Shown in pieces: positions 4,812-6,491 of a stretch of 6,491 bases of DNA. The notes below the pieces were generated by a model. It was not told the origin of the DNA, did no database searches, and saw only the letters and a list, made by a program, of their open reading frames with translations. Within the stretch, counting starts at the first letter, position 1, and every line of letters starts with the position of its first letter. The position numbers and the translations under genes are program-made. The stretch is from Acidobacteriaceae bacterium (GTDB taxonomy: Bacteria > Acidobacteriota > Terriglobia > Terriglobales > SbA1): contig PMHI01000780.1 of the NCBI GenBank assembly GCA_003156615.1, forward strand, positions 13,840 through 20,330, written 5' to 3'.

Positions 4812-6491
4812 ATGAGAATGAACCAGCGACGTTTCCTTGGGTTGGGTATCTCAATTCTCGGAGTGCTAATCGTATCTCCAGCTTTATTCGGTCAGGTTTC
4901 TAAGGAGTCCGAGGCAGGCTTTCCTACCGACTGGAGTAGCCACCACCTGATCTTCTCGAAACCTGCCACCGCAGAACAGGCCAGGCGTGTGCAGCAGGAC
5001 CCGCGCTATTGGCAGCAGATCGCTCGCCGGGCCCCGGCGGCGGTGCAGGAGCCGGAGATAGGCGGTGGGCTGGTTCCCGAGTTGCAGCTTGATTCAAGAG
5101 CGGGGTCAGGCGAGAGTCCAAAAATCAACAAGGACTGGAGAAGGAGCCTGGGCCCTGGCGGGACTGTCGGCGCCGGGAACTACCCCGCAAAGTTTTCGTT
5201 TCAAATCACGAGTGCCAATTGTGCCGGCGCGGCGCAACCCGATTTCGTGGTCTTCGGCACAGGCGTTCTGGGGTCGAGCTCACAGGCCACCATCGTGGCT
5301 GAAGACAATCTTTATTCCGGCTGTAGCGGGAGCGGGACCGTGCCTTCCTTCTACTGGTCCTACAACACCGGCGGCACTGTCAACACCTCTCCGGTGCTTT
5401 CCCTCAAGGGTACCTCAATTGCATTTGTGCAACTCGGTGGCGGCCATCCCTCGACCTTGGTGCTGCTGAAATGGGCCGAGTCAGGTAGGAACACCTCCAG
5501 CCCAGTGACCCTTACGTCGCAGACGACGGCCGCGGATTACTTCAGCTGCGCCGCCCCCTGCATGATCACGCTCCCGCTCCAGATCTCCGGCGCCGCTCAA
5601 GCAGACACCTACTCCTCCGTTTTCTACGACTATGGGCTAGACACCGCCTATGTGGGAGATAACGCCGGCTATCTCCATAAGTTCCATCCAGTATTCTATG
5701 GACCGCCCGCGGAAGTAGCAGCAGGCGGCTGGCCCGTGCAGGTAAACCCCAGTGCGCCTACCGCTCTTACCAGCCCGGTTTACGATTTTACGTTGGGGTA
5801 TGTATACGTGGCGGATAATGGCGGTTTCTTGTATCGGGTCGACTCCACTGGTCACGTAACCAAGTCCGGCCAGTTGGATGTCTCGGACGAGTTTGATTCT
5901 GGCCCCGGCATCGTGCAAGGCCCAATCGTCGATTCCACGGCGGGATATGTCTACGCGTTCGCGACGAGCGACGGCAGCAAGAGTTGCACCGGTGGGTCGG
6001 ACTGCCCCGCCGTTTACGAACTCCCCGCGAATTTCACTGCCGGCTCTAAGGGATCAGAGGCGGTGGCTGGAGCTAGCACGGTTGAACCCACCCAGCCCAA
6101 TCCCATGTATATTGGCGCTCTTGACAGTACCTATGAGAACTCCGTGAACGGCACAGGAAACATCTACGTTTGCGGCAACACCGGCGGGCCTCCGATCCTG
6201 TACCAGATCCCTGTCGCGGCTGGCGTTTTCGGTACCGTCACCCCAGGGCCGGTTATTTCGAACGACACTACGCCGTGCTCTCCCGTAGCCGATATCCTGA
6301 ATCCCAATATTCCCCTTGCTTCCGGAGGCGCTACCGAATGGATGTTCGCCAGTGCGGTAAACGGCGGAATCTCCTCAGGGTGCGCCGGTGGCGGATGCGT
6401 CTTCAATTTCAAGGACACGCCCTGGCAACCGTCGACCAATTATGCGATAGGGCAGGAGGTCGTGGACAGCCACTTTCAGATTCATGCGGTG
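4812..6491 (+). CDS. Secreted beta-propeller-like protein, acidobacterial type (3' end cut off by window)
   Basis: The frame is open for 560 codons from ATG 4812 to the right edge without a stop. Residues 1-28 are a classic signal peptide: basic RMNQRR, hydrophobic FLGLGISILGVLIVSPALFG, with likely cleavage near G27/Q28. After a short helical, charged stretch (about 54-80), the mature protein is rich in Gly, Ser, Thr and Ala. It carries recurring strand pairs of the form Y-V-x-D-N-x-G-x-L: AYVGDNAGYLHKF (279-291), YVYVADNGGFLYRVD (330-344), YVYAFATSDGS (379-389), NIYVCGNTGGP (450-460) and EWMFASAVNGG (509-519). These look like blades of a beta-propeller. Cys pairs (C246/C250, C392/C398, C524/C529) suggest disulfides in an exported protein. 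The last residues, W538-QPSTNYAIGQEV, begin what may be a small aromatic module of the CBM5/12 kind. The function is unknown. It is transcribed away from the oxygenase, so it is probably a separate unit. An alternative start is ATG 4818. Confidence 0.85.
   Translation, partial: MRMNQRRFLGLGISILGVLIVSPALFGQVSKESEAGFPTDWSSHHLIFSKPATAEQARRVQQDPRYWQQIARRAPAAVQEPEIGGGLVPELQLDSRAGSGESPKINKDWRRSLGPGGTVGAGNYPAKFSFQITSANCAGAAQPDFVVFGTGVLGSSSQATIVAEDNLYSGCSGSGTVPSFYWSYNTGGTVNTSPVLSLKGTSIAFVQLGGGHPSTLVLLKWAESGRNTSSPVTLTSQTTAADYFSCAAPCMITLPLQISGAAQADTYSSVFYDYGLDTAYVGDNAGYLHKFHPVFYGPPAEVAAGGWPVQVNPSAPTALTSPVYDFTLGYVYVADNGGFLYRVDSTGHVTKSGQLDVSDEFDSGPGIVQGPIVDSTAGYVYAFATSDGSKSCTGGSDCPAVYELPANFTAGSKGSEAVAGASTVEPTQPNPMYIGALDSTYENSVNGTGNIYVCGNTGGPPILYQIPVAAGVFGTVTPGPVISNDTTPCSPVADILNPNIPLASGGATEWMFASAVNGGISSGCAGGGCVFNFKDTPWQPSTNYAIGQEVVDSHFQIHAV

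Overview
The window is GC-rich, densely coded bacterial DNA. It most likely comes from a soil-type Acidobacteriota. That placement rests mainly on the style of the last gene, a secreted Gly/Ser/Thr-rich protein with repeated 'YVYVADNGG'-type strands, and on the DUF1111 di-haem cytochrome. It is an inference, since no rRNA or other phylogenetic marker is present.

Left part (1-1682): two forward genes overlap by ATGA and look like a RiPP (ribosomally made, post-translationally modified peptide) maturation operon. The first is cut off by the left edge. It is the C-terminal three quarters or so of a radical SAM/SPASM peptide maturase, whose Cys-rich tail matches the GrrM/OscB type of cyclophane-forming enzymes. 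The second is a complete 262-residue tetrapyrrole-methylase-fold methyltransferase. It keeps a Y-x5-R-x3-Y plus YGNP arrangement like the borosin backbone N-methyltransferases (OphMA/SonM type). Together they suggest a peptide that would be both cross-linked at aromatic side chains and N-methylated on its backbone. The precursor peptide is not visible here and would be expected left of the window.

Middle part (1683-4135): a forward gene for a membrane-anchored or exported DUF1111-family di-haem c-type cytochrome faces a reverse-strand gene for a putative 2-oxoglutarate/Fe(II)-type oxygenase (HxD...H...R). A strong hairpin that includes the cytochrome stop codon lies between the two convergent genes. 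The oxygenase could be a further tailoring enzyme. The cytochrome may be an unrelated neighbour or a redox partner.

Right part (4136-6491): a 676-base divergent intergenic region holds no gene I can support. It is followed by a forward gene that runs off the right edge. This gene encodes a secreted beta-propeller-like protein with a clear signal peptide and no visible link to peptide modification.
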